DNA of 64,000 nucleotides from Micromonospora sp. CP22 (GTDB lineage Bacteria; Actinomycetota; Actinomycetes; Mycobacteriales; Micromonosporaceae). The stretch lies in the NCBI RefSeq assembly GCF_009712475.1, contig NZ_VCJO01000004.1, positions 124,001 through 188,000 on the forward strand. The letters run 5' to 3'. The position numbers and the translations under genes were made by a program. The stretch's first letter is position 1. Each line of letters begins with the position of its first letter. Positions 17,431 through 25,816 of this stretch are shown here, piece after piece. The notes under the pieces were generated by a model. It did no database searches. It saw nothing but the letters and a program-made list of their open reading frames with translations, and had not been told where the DNA came from.

Positions 17431-19473
17431 GTGAGCGCGCGCCGCTATCGCGACGACTACGGCATCCCGCACCTGCGCGCCGTCGACCACACCTCGCTGG
17501 CCTTCGCCCAGGGGCAGGTCACCGCCCTGGACCGGGCCTGGCAGATCGAGGTGGAACGGCACCGCGCGCAGGGCACCTCCGCCTCGTTCCTCGGTGTCGA
17601 GGCGGTGGCCTGGGACAGCTTCGCCCGCCGGGCGAGGCTCGACGACACCGCGCGCCGCTGCCACGCCGCCCTCGACCCGGCCACCGCCGAGTGGGTAGGC
17701 CACTACGTCGACGGAGTCAACGACGCGCTGGCCGCCGGTGCGGCGCGGGCCCCGGAGTTCGCCGCCACAGGCCTACGGCCGGGTCGCTGGCAGCCGTGGA
17801 CGCCACTCGCGCTCTGGCTCAGCCACCACGTTCTCTTCGCCGGGTTCGGCACCAAACTCTGGCGTGACCTGGTGGCCCGCCAACTCGGTCCGGCGGCGGC
17901 CCGCCTGTTCGCCGTCGACAACCACGTCACCTCCGGCAGCAACGGTTGGCTGGTGGCCGCCGACCGCACCGCCGCCGGGGCCGCCCTGATCGCCGGTGAC
18001 CCACACCGGTTCATCGAGGCACCCGGCATCTACCAGCAGATCCGCCTGGCCTGCCCGGAGTACGACGTGGTCGGCTTCGCCGTGCCCGGTGTTCCGGGCA
18101 TCCCGCACTTCGGCCATGCCGGTGCGGTCGCCTGGGCGATCACCAACGCGATGGCGGACTACCAGGACGGGTACGCCGAACGACTGCGCCGCCGGGGCGA
18201 CCGGGTCGAGGCGTACGGACCCGACGGATGGCGACTCGCACACCGCCACGTCGAGACCATCGAGGTGTCCGGTGCCGAACCGGTCGAGGTCGAGGTGATC
18301 GAGACCGAGCGAGGCCCGGTGGTCTCCGGTGGGCCGGACGACGACCCGGCCACCACGATCAGCCTGCGATACCCACCCCGGGTCCTCGGCGAGCTGGGCT
18401 TCGCCGTCCTGCCCGCGTTGCTGCGGGCCCGCACCGTCGACGACGTCGACGCGGCACTGGACGGCTGGGTCGAGCCGGTCAACGTGGTCCTCGCGGCCGA
18501 CACCGTCGGCGGGCTGCTGCACCGGGTGGCCGGTCGGGTGCCCCGACGCCATCCGGACAACGGGCGACGGGTGGTCCCCGCCTGGGGCGCCGACCACGCC
18601 TGGCAGGGCTGGCACGACATGCCGAGCGCCCCGGTCGGTCAGGTGGCGGTGATGGCCAACGAGCGGGGCATCTCCGCCGGGCTCGGCGTGGAGTTCGCGC
18701 CGCCGTACCGGGCCGAACGGATCCGCCACCTGCTGGACGCCGTCGACGACTGGCAGGCCGGGCAGATGGCCAGCGTGCACACCGACACATACCTGGCCGC
18801 CGCCGGGCCGCTGCTGGACCTGCTCGCCACGCTGGACGGGCTCGACCCGGCCGCCGCCGGGCTACGGGACCGGCTGCTGGCCTGGGACCGCCGGATGGCC
18901 GCCGACAGCGTCGACGCCGCCGCCTTCGCCGACCTGCGGGCCGCGGTGACCCGCCGGCTCGCCGCCCATCCCGCGCTGGCCGAGCTGGCCGAACCGCCCG
19001 GCTACCCGGAGGTGTTCCGGCCCTGGCTGACCCTGACCTCCCGGGTCGGGTACGCGGTGATCTCACTGCTGTCCGCGGACCTGCCCGGCCTGGATCGGGC
19101 CGACCTGCTGCGTGGGGCCCTGGCGGAGATCGCCGCGGCCGACGACACCCGGCCCTGGGGCGACCGGCACCGGCTCCTGCCGTGGCGGGCGCTGCCCGAC
19201 CCGGCCGCGCCACCGGGTCCGGCGCTCGCCGGTGACCACGACTGTGTGCTGGCCACCTCCAGCGTGCCCGGGGTGACCGACCTGTGTCTGCGCGGGCCGA
19301 CGGCCCGCTACGTGTGGGACCTGGCCCGGCGGGAGGACAGCCGCTGGGTGGTGCCGCTGGGCGCCACCGGGGCCGGGCCGCACCGCGACGACCAGCTACC
19401 ACTGTGGGTCGACGGGGAGCTGATCACGGTGACCTGCGACTGGGACCGGCTGACCGAGGAGCACGATGACTGA
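17431..19473 (+). CDS. Penicillin acylase family protein linked to the des locus
   Basis: A 680-residue Ntn-hydrolase of the penicillin acylase family. The region around residue 168 reads TSGSNGWLVA; S170 is the expected N-terminal nucleophile after autoproteolysis. Flanking family motifs are GDPHRFIEAPGIYQQI and PGVPGIPHFGHAGAVAWAITN, and a C-terminal dimer-type region is present. No signal peptide is obvious, unlike secreted penicillin acylases, so it probably acts in the cytosol. It is divergent from desABCD across the iron box and overlaps the following acyltransferase gene by 8 bp. I recall reports of such genes near des clusters in connection with aryl- or acyl-modified desferrioxamines. 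Role inferred: acyl-group tailoring. Confidence 0.85.
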   Translation: MSARRYRDDYGIPHLRAVDHTSLAFAQGQVTALDRAWQIEVERHRAQGTSASFLGVEAVAWDSFARRARLDDTARRCHAALDPATAEWVGHYVDGVNDALAAGAARAPEFAATGLRPGRWQPWTPLALWLSHHVLFAGFGTKLWRDLVARQLGPAAARLFAVDNHVTSGSNGWLVAADRTAAGAALIAGDPHRFIEAPGIYQQIRLACPEYDVVGFAVPGVPGIPHFGHAGAVAWAITNAMADYQDGYAERLRRRGDRVEAYGPDGWRLAHRHVETIEVSGAEPVEVEVIETERGPVVSGGPDDDPATTISLRYPPRVLGELGFAVLPALLRARTVDDVDAALDGWVEPVNVVLAADTVGGLLHRVAGRVPRRHPDNGRRVVPAWGADHAWQGWHDMPSAPVGQVAVMANERGISAGLGVEFAPPYRAERIRHLLDAVDDWQAGQMASVHTDTYLAAAGPLLDLLATLDGLDPAAAGLRDRLLAWDRRMAADSVDAAAFADLRAAVTRRLAAHPALAELAEPPGYPEVFRPWLTLTSRVGYAVISLLSADLPGLDRADLLRGALAEIAAADDTRPWGDRHRLLPWRALPDPAAPPGPALAGDHDCVLATSSVPGVTDLCLRGPTARYVWDLARREDSRWVVPLGATGAGPHRDDQLPLWVDGELITVTCDWDRLTEEHDD

Positions 19474-20029
19474 CCCCCACCACTACGAACGGCAGGTGCC
19501 CGGGTTCGGTGTGGTCACCTTCCGGCCGGTCGACCCGGATGCCGACGCCGACGTGATCCACTCCTGGGTCAGCCAGGAGCGGGCCCGGTTCTGGGGGATG
19601 CTCGACGCCGACCGGGACCGCGTCGCCGAGATCTACCGGTACGTCGACTCGCTCGCCACCCATCACGCGTACCTCACCCGACGCGACGGGCAGCCGGTGG
19701 CGCTGTTCCAGACCTACGAGCCGGAACACGATCCGGTCGGCGAGTGCTATCCGGTACGTCCCGGCGACCACGGCGGTCACCTGCTGATCGGCACTCCGGT
19801 GCGGCCCGAGCCCGGTTTCACCGGCACGCTGCTGGACGAGTTCATCGCCTTCGTCTTCGCCGATCCTCGCCGGCAACGGCTGGTGATGGAGCCGGACGCC
19901 CGCAACGACAAGGCGATCGCGCGGCTGCGCCGGGCCGGCTTCGTCGACGGCCCGGTGGTGGACCTGCCCGACAAACGGGCCCGGCTGATGTTCCTGCCGC
20001 GACCGGCGGACCGGCACGACGTGCGGTAG
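19466..20029 (+). CDS. Second siderophore-type N-acyltransferase (GNAT)
   Basis: A 187-residue paralogue of the DesC-type acyltransferase at 13374. Shared anchors are ARFWGMLDADRDRVAEIY, THHAYLTRRDG, RPGDHGGHLLIG and LVMEPDARNDKAIARLRRAGF. Its ATG overlaps the acylase stop by 8 bp, so the two are translated together. It lacks the long C-terminal tail of DesC. With a divergent substrate pocket it could transfer a different acyl chain to N-hydroxycadaverine, with the penicillin-acylase-like partner removing or exchanging acyl groups. This pairing is inference from context. Confidence 0.85.
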   Translation: MTDPHHYERQVPGFGVVTFRPVDPDADADVIHSWVSQERARFWGMLDADRDRVAEIYRYVDSLATHHAYLTRRDGQPVALFQTYEPEHDPVGECYPVRPGDHGGHLLIGTPVRPEPGFTGTLLDEFIAFVFADPRRQRLVMEPDARNDKAIARLRRAGFVDGPVVDLPDKRARLMFLPRPADRHDVR

Positions 20030-20065
20030 CCGCTCGCCGCCGAGGCGACATCGACGTTCGTCGGC

Positions 20066-20773
20066 CTAACCCAGGTCGCAGCGATCCGACAGCGCGTAAC
20101 GGGTCAACACCACGTCGCCGATCTGGCGTGCCTCCACCACCTGCGCCCGTCGTCCCGGGTGCCACGGGAAGCTGCCCTCGCCGACGAACCGGGGCGCCCG
20201 TCGGTCGCCGACGAAGAAGGGGGCGACCACCAGGTGGAGTTCGTCGGCGAGCCCGGCGGCGAGGAACTGCCCGTGCACGCCCGCGCCGCCCTCCACCAGC
20301 AGCCGACCCACCCCCCGCTCGGCGAGGTCGGTCAACATCCGCGCCAGGTCCACCGGCTCACCGGCGTCGAGCACGGTGGCCCGCCCGCCCAACCGGTGTC
20401 GGGTCTTCTCCACCGCGCCGCTGGCGCTGTAGACGATCCGCTCGGTGTCGCCGACGGTGAAGAACCGGGCGTCCGGATCCAGGTCTCCGCAGGCGGTCAT
20501 GGTCACCCGGGTCGGTGACGACGGCAGACCCCGAGCGACCCGTTCGGCCCGACGCCGTTCGCACCGCACCAGCAACCGGGGGTCGTCCCGGCGGACCGTA
20601 CCGGCGCCGACCAGGATCGCGTCGCAGCCGGCGCGGACCTCGTCGACCCGGTCGAGGTCCGCGTCGTTGGACAGCAGCAGCCGCTCGTCGGTGGCGTCGT
20701 CGATATAGCCGTCGATCGAGGTGGCGCAGCTGAGCAGCACGTACGGCCGCGCCACCTCCGGCGGGCCGATCAC
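20066..20773 (-). CDS. RibD C-terminal/DHFR-like pyrimidine reductase
   Basis: A 235-residue member of the RibD C-terminal domain/DHFR-like reductase family. It lacks the deaminase domain of bifunctional RibD. Markers are VLLSCATSIDGYIDDATDERLLLS, the NADPH region DAILVGAGTVRRDDPRLL and VGRLLVEGGAGVHGQFLAAGL. The family reduces ribosylaminopyrimidine phosphates to ribityl forms. The GTG at 20773 overlaps the GTP cyclohydrolase II stop (GTGA). It is the last gene of a seven-gene operon with a PTPS-like protein, a glycosyltransferase and a methyltransferase, which is not the riboflavin operon. That points to a specialised GTP-derived product. Confidence 0.87.
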   Translation of the reverse strand: MIGPPEVARPYVLLSCATSIDGYIDDATDERLLLSNDADLDRVDEVRAGCDAILVGAGTVRRDDPRLLVRCERRRAERVARGLPSSPTRVTMTACGDLDPDARFFTVGDTERIVYSASGAVEKTRHRLGGRATVLDAGEPVDLARMLTDLAERGVGRLLVEGGAGVHGQFLAAGLADELHLVVAPFFVGDRRAPRFVGEGSFPWHPGRRAQVVEARQIGDVVLTRYALSDRCDLG

Positions 20774-21411
20774 CGGGCGACGGGGAGGTCGGCGGCGCGG
20801 GCCGCACGGCTGGCCTTCGCCGCGAGGTACTCGGCGTTGGCCGGGGACAGGAACACGCCGGTGGGCACCTGCTCGGTCACGGTGACCCCGAGCCGACCCA
20901 ACTGCTCGGTCTTCTCCGGGTTGTTGCTCAGCACCGCGATCGGCCCGACACCGAGCGCGGCGAGCATCTGCGCCGCCACGGTGTAGTCGCGCTCGTCCTC
21001 GGCGTGGCCGAGCGCCACGTTGGCCTCGAAGGTGTCCAGCCCCGCGTCCTGCAACGCGTACGCGTCGAGCTTGGCGTACAGCCCGATGCCCCGACCCTCC
21101 TGACGCAGGTAGAGCAGGTAGCCGCCGACGTCGGCGATCCGCTGCACCGCCTCGCGCAGTTGGGGCCCGCAGTCGCAGCGCTGGCTACCGAACACGTCGC
21201 CGGTGAGGCACTCGCTGTGCGGACGCACCAGCGGCACGCCGCCGTCGCGTTCCGCCGCGCCGGGGTCGCCGAGGGCGAAGGCGAGATGCTCCCGAGAGTC
21301 GACCAGCCCGTCGAAGGTGAACAGCCGGGCCGTGGTGCTGTAGCCGTCAGGGAACCGCAACGGCACGGTCACCTGCGTCCGGACGGTGGCGACAGGCAGT
21401 GATTCGGACAT
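20770..21411 (-). CDS. ribA: GTP cyclohydrolase II (RibA-type, stand-alone)
   Basis: A 213-residue GTP cyclohydrolase II without the DHBP synthase domain of housekeeping RibBA proteins. Zinc ligands C68, C79 and C81 sit in HSECLTGDVFGSQRCDCGPQL; the GTP-binding segment RQEGRGIGLYAKLDAYALQD follows. Tyr118 aligns with E. coli Tyr105, the residue that decides whether the formyl group is released; with Tyr the expected product is 2,5-diamino-6-ribosylaminopyrimidinone phosphate. ATG at 21411 has AGGAG eight bases upstream. It feeds the overlapping RibD-like reductase. The context is a specialised operon, so this is probably a paralogue of the riboflavin enzyme. Confidence 0.9.
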   Translation of the reverse strand: MSESLPVATVRTQVTVPLRFPDGYSTTARLFTFDGLVDSREHLAFALGDPGAAERDGGVPLVRPHSECLTGDVFGSQRCDCGPQLREAVQRIADVGGYLLYLRQEGRGIGLYAKLDAYALQDAGLDTFEANVALGHAEDERDYTVAAQMLAALGVGPIAVLSNNPEKTEQLGRLGVTVTEQVPTGVFLSPANAEYLAAKASRAARAADLPVAR

Positions 21412-21422
21412 GGGTCTCCTCG

Positions 21423-22385
21423 TCAGACGGTGGCGGGTACACGGACACGTCGGGCCAGTAGCACGGCGGCTCCGGGCAGGCTCGCGACGAGCACCAGAGC
21501 GCCGTACACCGTCGCGGTGGCCACCCCCTCGGCGGCGGTCAGGCCGGCGGCGGCGAACGCCCACGCGGCCACCCCCTCGCGCGGGCCGAACCCGGCGACG
21601 TTGGCCGGCACCCCCATCGCGAGCAGGGCCAGCAGGGTCAGCGGCAGCAGCAGGCTCAGCGGTGCGGTGGAACCCGCCGTGCGTGCCGCCACCAGGAACG
21701 TCGCGAGGTGCCCGGCGACCGCCAGCGCGGAGGCGATAAGCACCCCGGCCCAGGTCCGCCGCGCCAGCAGGCCGTTGCGGACGTCGGAGACGGCGGTACC
21801 CAGGGCGCGGGCCCACCGGGAGGCGCCGGAGCGCGGCAGCAGCCGGGCCGCCGCCACCACGGCGACCAGCACCGCCACCGCCACCGCGGTGGCCACCGGC
21901 AGGAACGGTCGCACCGGCGACGGGAAGGCGAACAGCAGCACCGCGGCGACCGCGACCAGCACCACCTGCCCCGCCGTCCGTTCCCACACCACCGCCCGGA
22001 TGCCGCGCCCGACGTCACCGACGTCGCGGCCGTGACGCACCGCGCGGTGCACGTCACCGAGGATCCCGCCGGGCAGGGTCGCGTTGAGGAAGATCGCCCG
22101 GTAGCAGTGGGCGACCGCCTCCGTCAGGGGCAGGCGCACGCCCAGACCATCGGCGACGAGGCTCCACCGCCAGGCGGCGCAGACCGTGGTGAGGACGCCG
22201 ATGGCGAGCGCGGCGGCCAGCGCCGGCGCGTCGATCAGCCGCAGACCGGCGAGGAACGGGCCGGTGCCGAGCCAGCAGAGCAGCCCCACCAGGACGCCCG
22301 CACCCAGCGCCAGACGGGCCCAGCCCCAGAACGAGCGGCCCACCGGGGTCGCCTCGGGCACGGCACTGCCACCTTCATCCCCCAC
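21423..22385 (-). CDS. Flippase-like membrane protein (MprF/AglD N-terminal, UPF0104 type)
   Basis: A 320-residue polytopic membrane protein with about eight helices, of the lysylphosphatidylglycerol synthase transmembrane-region family that flips lipids or lipid-linked molecules. Signatures are AWRWSLVADGLGVRLPL, the conserved LNATLPGGILGDVHRAVR and the terminal PANVAGFGPREGVAAWAF. GTG at 22385 is chosen because GGGGAGG lies five bases upstream. The open frame reaches back to a TTG overlapping the methyltransferase stop, but the added residues are polar and unconserved. It suggests that the operon's product has a membrane-associated stage. Confidence 0.82.
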   Translation of the reverse strand: MGDEGGSAVPEATPVGRSFWGWARLALGAGVLVGLLCWLGTGPFLAGLRLIDAPALAAALAIGVLTTVCAAWRWSLVADGLGVRLPLTEAVAHCYRAIFLNATLPGGILGDVHRAVRHGRDVGDVGRGIRAVVWERTAGQVVLVAVAAVLLFAFPSPVRPFLPVATAVAVAVLVAVVAAARLLPRSGASRWARALGTAVSDVRNGLLARRTWAGVLIASALAVAGHLATFLVAARTAGSTAPLSLLLPLTLLALLAMGVPANVAGFGPREGVAAWAFAAAGLTAAEGVATATVYGALVLVASLPGAAVLLARRVRVPATV

Positions 22386-22447
22386 TCGCGCCTCCCCGAC
22401 ATGGCGATCTTCCCTGACTGTACGCACGTAGCTGATCGACTGCCGGT

Positions 22448-23272
22448 TCAACGGCGCAGCGCCAGCAGGTCGACGTGATCGACCATTACCCCGAGGCGAC
22501 CGGTTTCAGCCTCGGCCAGCCGACGTCGTGCGTACTCCTCGGTGCGGGTGCTCAGCTCGGGGTCCTGCTCCCGTGCCGCGTCGAGCCACCCGGTGAACCA
22601 CTGCGCCGCCAGGGCCGCCTGGTCCGGCCCGAGCTGCCACGGGCTCGGCCGTAGCTGCACCTCCACCCCATGCCGGGCGAAGGCCGCGACGCAGGCGTCG
22701 ACGGCGTCCGGTCCGAGCAGCCGACGACCGTTGGCGGTACGCCGCTGGTGGGCGTTGAAGGCGGCGGCGATCTCGTCGTCCAGTGAATCGTCCGGGGTCA
22801 GTCGCACGGTGCCGGTCACGGAGATCAGGAACAGTGCCGGGCACCCGGCCTTCGCACAGGCGGCGATCAGGTCGTCGAGTTCCTCGGCGGTGAGCATGTC
22901 GAGCAGGGCCGAGGCGCTGACCAGCGCGGCGTCGGCCAGCTCGGCGGCGGCCAGCCGGGTCAGGTCGCCCCGGCGCGTCTCGACGGTCACCGGCGCGCCG
23001 TCGGCGGCGGTGGGGGGCACCGCGGCGCGGGCCCGGGCCAGCAGGTCGGCGTCCTGGTCGTGCAGGATCCAGTGCTGCGGGCCGGGCAGCAGCGGGGCCA
23101 GCCAGCGGGCCAGCGACCCGGTCCCCGCCCCGAGGTCGTGCACCACCAGGGGTCCGCCGCCGGGCAACGCCGCGCGCAGCATGTCGACCAGGTCCGTGGA
23201 CCGGGCCGCCACGTCGGCCGGTTCCCGCAGCGCGAGCCACTGCGCGAAATCCGGCGGGAGTTCGATGCTCAT
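22448..23272 (-). CDS. Class I SAM-dependent methyltransferase
   Basis: A 274-residue Rossmann-fold methyltransferase. Motif I is VVHDLGAGTGSLARWL near residue 45, followed by the acidic loop ILHDQDADLLARARA and a post-II segment with SASALLDMLTAEEL. The ATG at 23272 overlaps the glycosyltransferase stop (ATGA), so the two genes are translationally coupled. Its acceptor is unknown; the neighbouring glycosyltransferase and pterin/pyrimidine genes suggest O- or N-methylation of a small molecule rather than of nucleic acid. Confidence 0.82.
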   Translation of the reverse strand: MSIELPPDFAQWLALREPADVAARSTDLVDMLRAALPGGGPLVVHDLGAGTGSLARWLAPLLPGPQHWILHDQDADLLARARAAVPPTAADGAPVTVETRRGDLTRLAAAELADAALVSASALLDMLTAEELDDLIAACAKAGCPALFLISVTGTVRLTPDDSLDDEIAAAFNAHQRRTANGRRLLGPDAVDACVAAFARHGVEVQLRPSPWQLGPDQAALAAQWFTGWLDAAREQDPELSTRTEEYARRRLAEAETGRLGVMVDHVDLLALRR

Positions 23273-24297
23273 GCCGACGCCTCCTTCAGGGCCGTGATGA
23301 TCTGGGCGACGGTGCGCTGCCAACCGGCGAGGGTGTGTCGTCGCTGGCCGGCGGCGTACCGCAGGTGCTCGCGCAACGCCGCGTCGTCGAGCCAGCGGCG
23401 CAGAGCCGTGGCGAGGGCGGCCGGGTCCTCGGGCGGCACCAGCAGGCCCGGCCGGTCGCCCGCCGCCGTGTGCCCGAGGGTGTCGGGCAGTCCACCGACG
23501 GCCGTGGCGAGCACCGGTACGCCACGGGCCAGCGCCTCGGTGACCACCATCCCGTACGTCTCGCCGCGTGACGGGTGCACCAGCAGGTCGGCGGCGGCGT
23601 ACGCGGCGGCGAGCCGGTCACCGGCCAACGGTCCGGTCAGCCGGATCCGGTCGGCGAGCCCCCCGGCGGTGATCCGCTCCCGCAGTCGCTCGACGAACGC
23701 CGGTTCCCGGTGCAGCGGTCCGACGCAGGTCAGCGTCCAAGATCTGTCGGCCACCCTGGTCAACGCCTCGACCAGCACGTCGTGGCCCTTGTGCCGGGCG
23801 ACCGCCGCGACGCACAGCAGCGCCGACCCGGTCGTCGAACCGGTCGCCGGTGCCGCCGGGTCCACCCCGGGCGGGGCCACGTGCACCCGGTCGGCGGGCA
23901 GCGCGTACCGCCGCAGCAGCGCCTGTCGGGTCCAGGCGCTGGTGGCCACCACCGAGGTGACCGCCTCCAGCGCCCGGGCCTCGGCGTCGTCGTCGCGGGG
24001 CAGATGCACCAACGCGACCAGCCGCAACCGGTCGGCGTGCGCGGCGAGTTCGTCCGGCACCACCGAGGCGACCAGGCCGTCGACCAGGGCCAACGCGCCG
24101 TCCGGCAGTCCGCGCAGGACCCCCGCCAGCGCGGCCCGCGCCGCCGGGGCCGGTTGCGGCCAGTCGCCGGGTACCTGATGCTCCCGCACCGACCAGCCGG
24201 CGGCGGCGAGCCCGGCGCAGATCCGCCGGTCGTAGCCGTTGCCGCCGCTGGGTGACGCCGGGTCGTCGATGTCGCCCGGCAGGATCACGTGCAGCAT
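23269..24297 (-). CDS. GT4-family glycosyltransferase
   Basis: A 342-residue retaining glycosyltransferase with the GT-B fold. The C-terminal donor domain has ALLCVAAVARHKGHDVLVEAL and the EX7E motif in HPSRGETYGMVVTEALARGVPV, followed by TAVGGLPDTLG. The N-terminal acceptor domain starts MLHVILPGDIDDPASPSGGNG. The ATG at 24297 (or GTG at 24303) begins just after the PTPS-like stop. Within this operon it would glycosylate the GTP-derived product or a lipid carrier. Donor and acceptor are not predictable from sequence. Confidence 0.85.
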   Translation of the reverse strand: MLHVILPGDIDDPASPSGGNGYDRRICAGLAAAGWSVREHQVPGDWPQPAPAARAALAGVLRGLPDGALALVDGLVASVVPDELAAHADRLRLVALVHLPRDDDAEARALEAVTSVVATSAWTRQALLRRYALPADRVHVAPPGVDPAAPATGSTTGSALLCVAAVARHKGHDVLVEALTRVADRSWTLTCVGPLHREPAFVERLRERITAGGLADRIRLTGPLAGDRLAAAYAAADLLVHPSRGETYGMVVTEALARGVPVLATAVGGLPDTLGHTAAGDRPGLLVPPEDPAALATALRRWLDDAALREHLRYAAGQRRHTLAGWQRTVAQIITALKEASA

Positions 24298-24304
24298 CAG
24301 CACG

Positions 24305-24736
24305 TCAGGCGGCGCCCTCACCGACGGCGTTCGGTCCGGGCAGCGCCCGCTCGTAGCTGGCCCAGGCCACATGCGACTCGTGCAGGGTGACCGTGATCCC
24401 GGTCAGGCCCCGGGCACCGGCGCCGAGCTGACCGGCGGCCACCCGGTCGGCGAGGCGGTCGGCGATGGTGCGGGCCAGCACCTCGGTGGTGGTGTTCGTG
24501 CCGGCGAACGCGGGCTCGTCGTCGAGGTTGCGGTAGTTCAGCTCGCCGAGCACCGCCTTGAGCTGGTCGGTGGCCAACCCGATGTCGACCACGATGCCGT
24601 CGTCGTCCAGGTCGGGGCGGCGGAAGGTGGCGTCGACGACGAACGTCGCGCCGTGCAGCCGTTGGGCGGGGCCGAAGACGTCGCCACGGAAACTGTGAGC
24701 GATCATGATGTGGTCACGGACGGTCACGCTGAACAC
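24305..24736 (-). CDS. PTPS/QueD-fold protein lacking catalytic residues
   Basis: A 143-residue T-fold protein of the 6-pyruvoyl-tetrahydropterin synthase/QueD family. Aligned by eye with E. coli QueD, the catalytic Cys27 is Ala24 here, zinc-ligand His33 is Ala30 (HGA instead of HGH), and the catalytic Asp70-His71 pair is Asn-Tyr in ELNYRNLDD. The pterin-anchoring Glu in LHESHVAW and the [11 protein letters not shown] helix remain. I recall that S. coelicolor SCO6650, a structurally solved homologue, was likewise reported to lack zinc and the triad and to have no PTPS activity. A different reaction or a binding role is likely. GTG at 24736 lies three bases after the dehydrogenase gene's stop. 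Confidence 0.85.
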   Translation of the reverse strand: MFSVTVRDHIMIAHSFRGDVFGPAQRLHGATFVVDATFRRPDLDDDGIVVDIGLATDQLKAVLGELNYRNLDDEPAFAGTNTTTEVLARTIADRLADRVAAGQLGAGARGLTGITVTLHESHVAWASYERALPGPNAVGEGAA

Positions 24737-24739
24737 GGT

Positions 24740-25720
24740 TCACTCCCCGTCGTAGGTGATGAGATGGCACAGTGCGGGCAGGTCGCCCGCGCTGAGTCGG
24801 GCGAGCACGTCAGGCAGCTCCGCGAACGGCGACCGGCCGGTGATCAACGTGTCGAACGCCGGGTCGGCGAGCAGGTCCAGGGCGAGCGCCATCCGGTCGG
24901 CGTAGCCGCGACTGCCCCGTCGTGCCGGCGCGACCATGCCCACCTGACTGCTGCGGATGGTCAACCGACCGGAGTGGAACGCGCCACCGAGCGACAGCTG
25001 CACCGGTCGGTCGCCATACCAGCTCAGTTCCAGCAGGGTGCCCTCCGGCGCGAGCAGGTCCAGGCCGTGTTGCAGGCCGGCGGCGGTGGCGCTGGCGTGC
25101 ACGACCAGGTCACGGCCGTCGGCGGCGGTACCCGGCGCGGCGAAGTCGACACCCAGCGCGGCGGCCACCTCGGCGCGGGCCGGATCGGTGTCGACCAGTT
25201 CCACCCGCACCCCGGGGAAGCGGGCCAGCAGGGCGGTCACGGCGCAGCCGACCATCCCGCCGCCGATCACGGTGACCCGGTCGCCGACCAGGGGCGGGGC
25301 GTCCCACAACGCGTTGACGGCGGTCTCCACCGTGCCGGCCAGCACGGCGCGCGCCGCCGGGACCTGTGGCGGTACGACGGTCACCGCCTCGACCGGCACC
25401 ACGTACGCGCTCTGGTGCGGGTGCAGGCAGAACACGGTACGCCCGAGCAGGTGCGCCGGGCCCTGCTCGACCTCGCCGACGCTGAGATAGCCGTACTTGA
25501 CCGGGGCCGGGAAGTCGCCCTCCTGGAACGGTGCGCGCATCGCGGCGTACTGGCTGGCGGGCACGGCACCGGTGAAGACGATAGTCTCGGTGCCCCGGCT
25601 CACCCCGGAGTACCGGCTGCGCACCAGGACCTCCCCGGTGCTCGGCTCCGGCAGCGTCACCGGGCGGATCTCGCCCACACCGGGAGCCCGGAGCCAGAAG
25701 GCGCGGGCGGTTTGCGTCAC
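24740..25720 (-). CDS. MDR-superfamily dehydrogenase without zinc ligands
   Basis: A 326-residue medium-chain dehydrogenase/reductase, first gene of the operon. The Rossmann motif is VTVIGGGMVGCAVTALLARF. The usual zinc-site motifs are altered: the Cys region reads RYSGVSRGTETIVF and the GHE motif is replaced by KYGYLSVGEV, so catalysis is probably zinc-independent. Overall it resembles BchC-like and uncharacterised MDR proteins. The GTG at 25720 follows GAGGAG with a nine-base spacer. It shares a 96-bp divergent promoter region with a CDP-alcohol phosphotransferase gene, and would oxidise or reduce a hydroxyl of the pathway intermediate. Confidence 0.8.
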   Translation of the reverse strand: MTQTARAFWLRAPGVGEIRPVTLPEPSTGEVLVRSRYSGVSRGTETIVFTGAVPASQYAAMRAPFQEGDFPAPVKYGYLSVGEVEQGPAHLLGRTVFCLHPHQSAYVVPVEAVTVVPPQVPAARAVLAGTVETAVNALWDAPPLVGDRVTVIGGGMVGCAVTALLARFPGVRVELVDTDPARAEVAAALGVDFAAPGTAADGRDLVVHASATAAGLQHGLDLLAPEGTLLELSWYGDRPVQLSLGGAFHSGRLTIRSSQVGMVAPARRGSRGYADRMALALDLLADPAFDTLITGRSPFAELPDVLARLSAGDLPALCHLITYDGE

Positions 25721-25816
25721 CGGTTTTTTCTCCTCTACCGCGTCCGGACCGAACCGATCCGTCGTATTTTCCGTAGTTCCCTGACAGGGGTCGTCGATCA
25801 TAAACACGGAGGCACG
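25721..25816. promoter_or_regulatory. Divergent promoter region of the GTP-derived product locus
   Basis: These 96 bp separate the seven-gene minus-strand operon from the CDP-alcohol phosphotransferase and sulfatase-fold genes. It is noticeably AT-richer than its surroundings (GTTTTTTC, GTATTTTCC, GATCATAAAC). Both flanking genes have strong ribosome binding sites, GAGGAG on the minus strand and GGAGG on the plus strand. No clear operator palindrome was found. Confidence 0.5.

Noticed and set aside
17431..19473. Penicillin-acylase-family gene as a beta-lactam resistance or synthesis gene
   Set aside because: No signal peptide and no beta-lactam genes nearby; it is coupled to a siderophore-type acyltransferase and faces an iron box, so siderophore tailoring is the better explanation.
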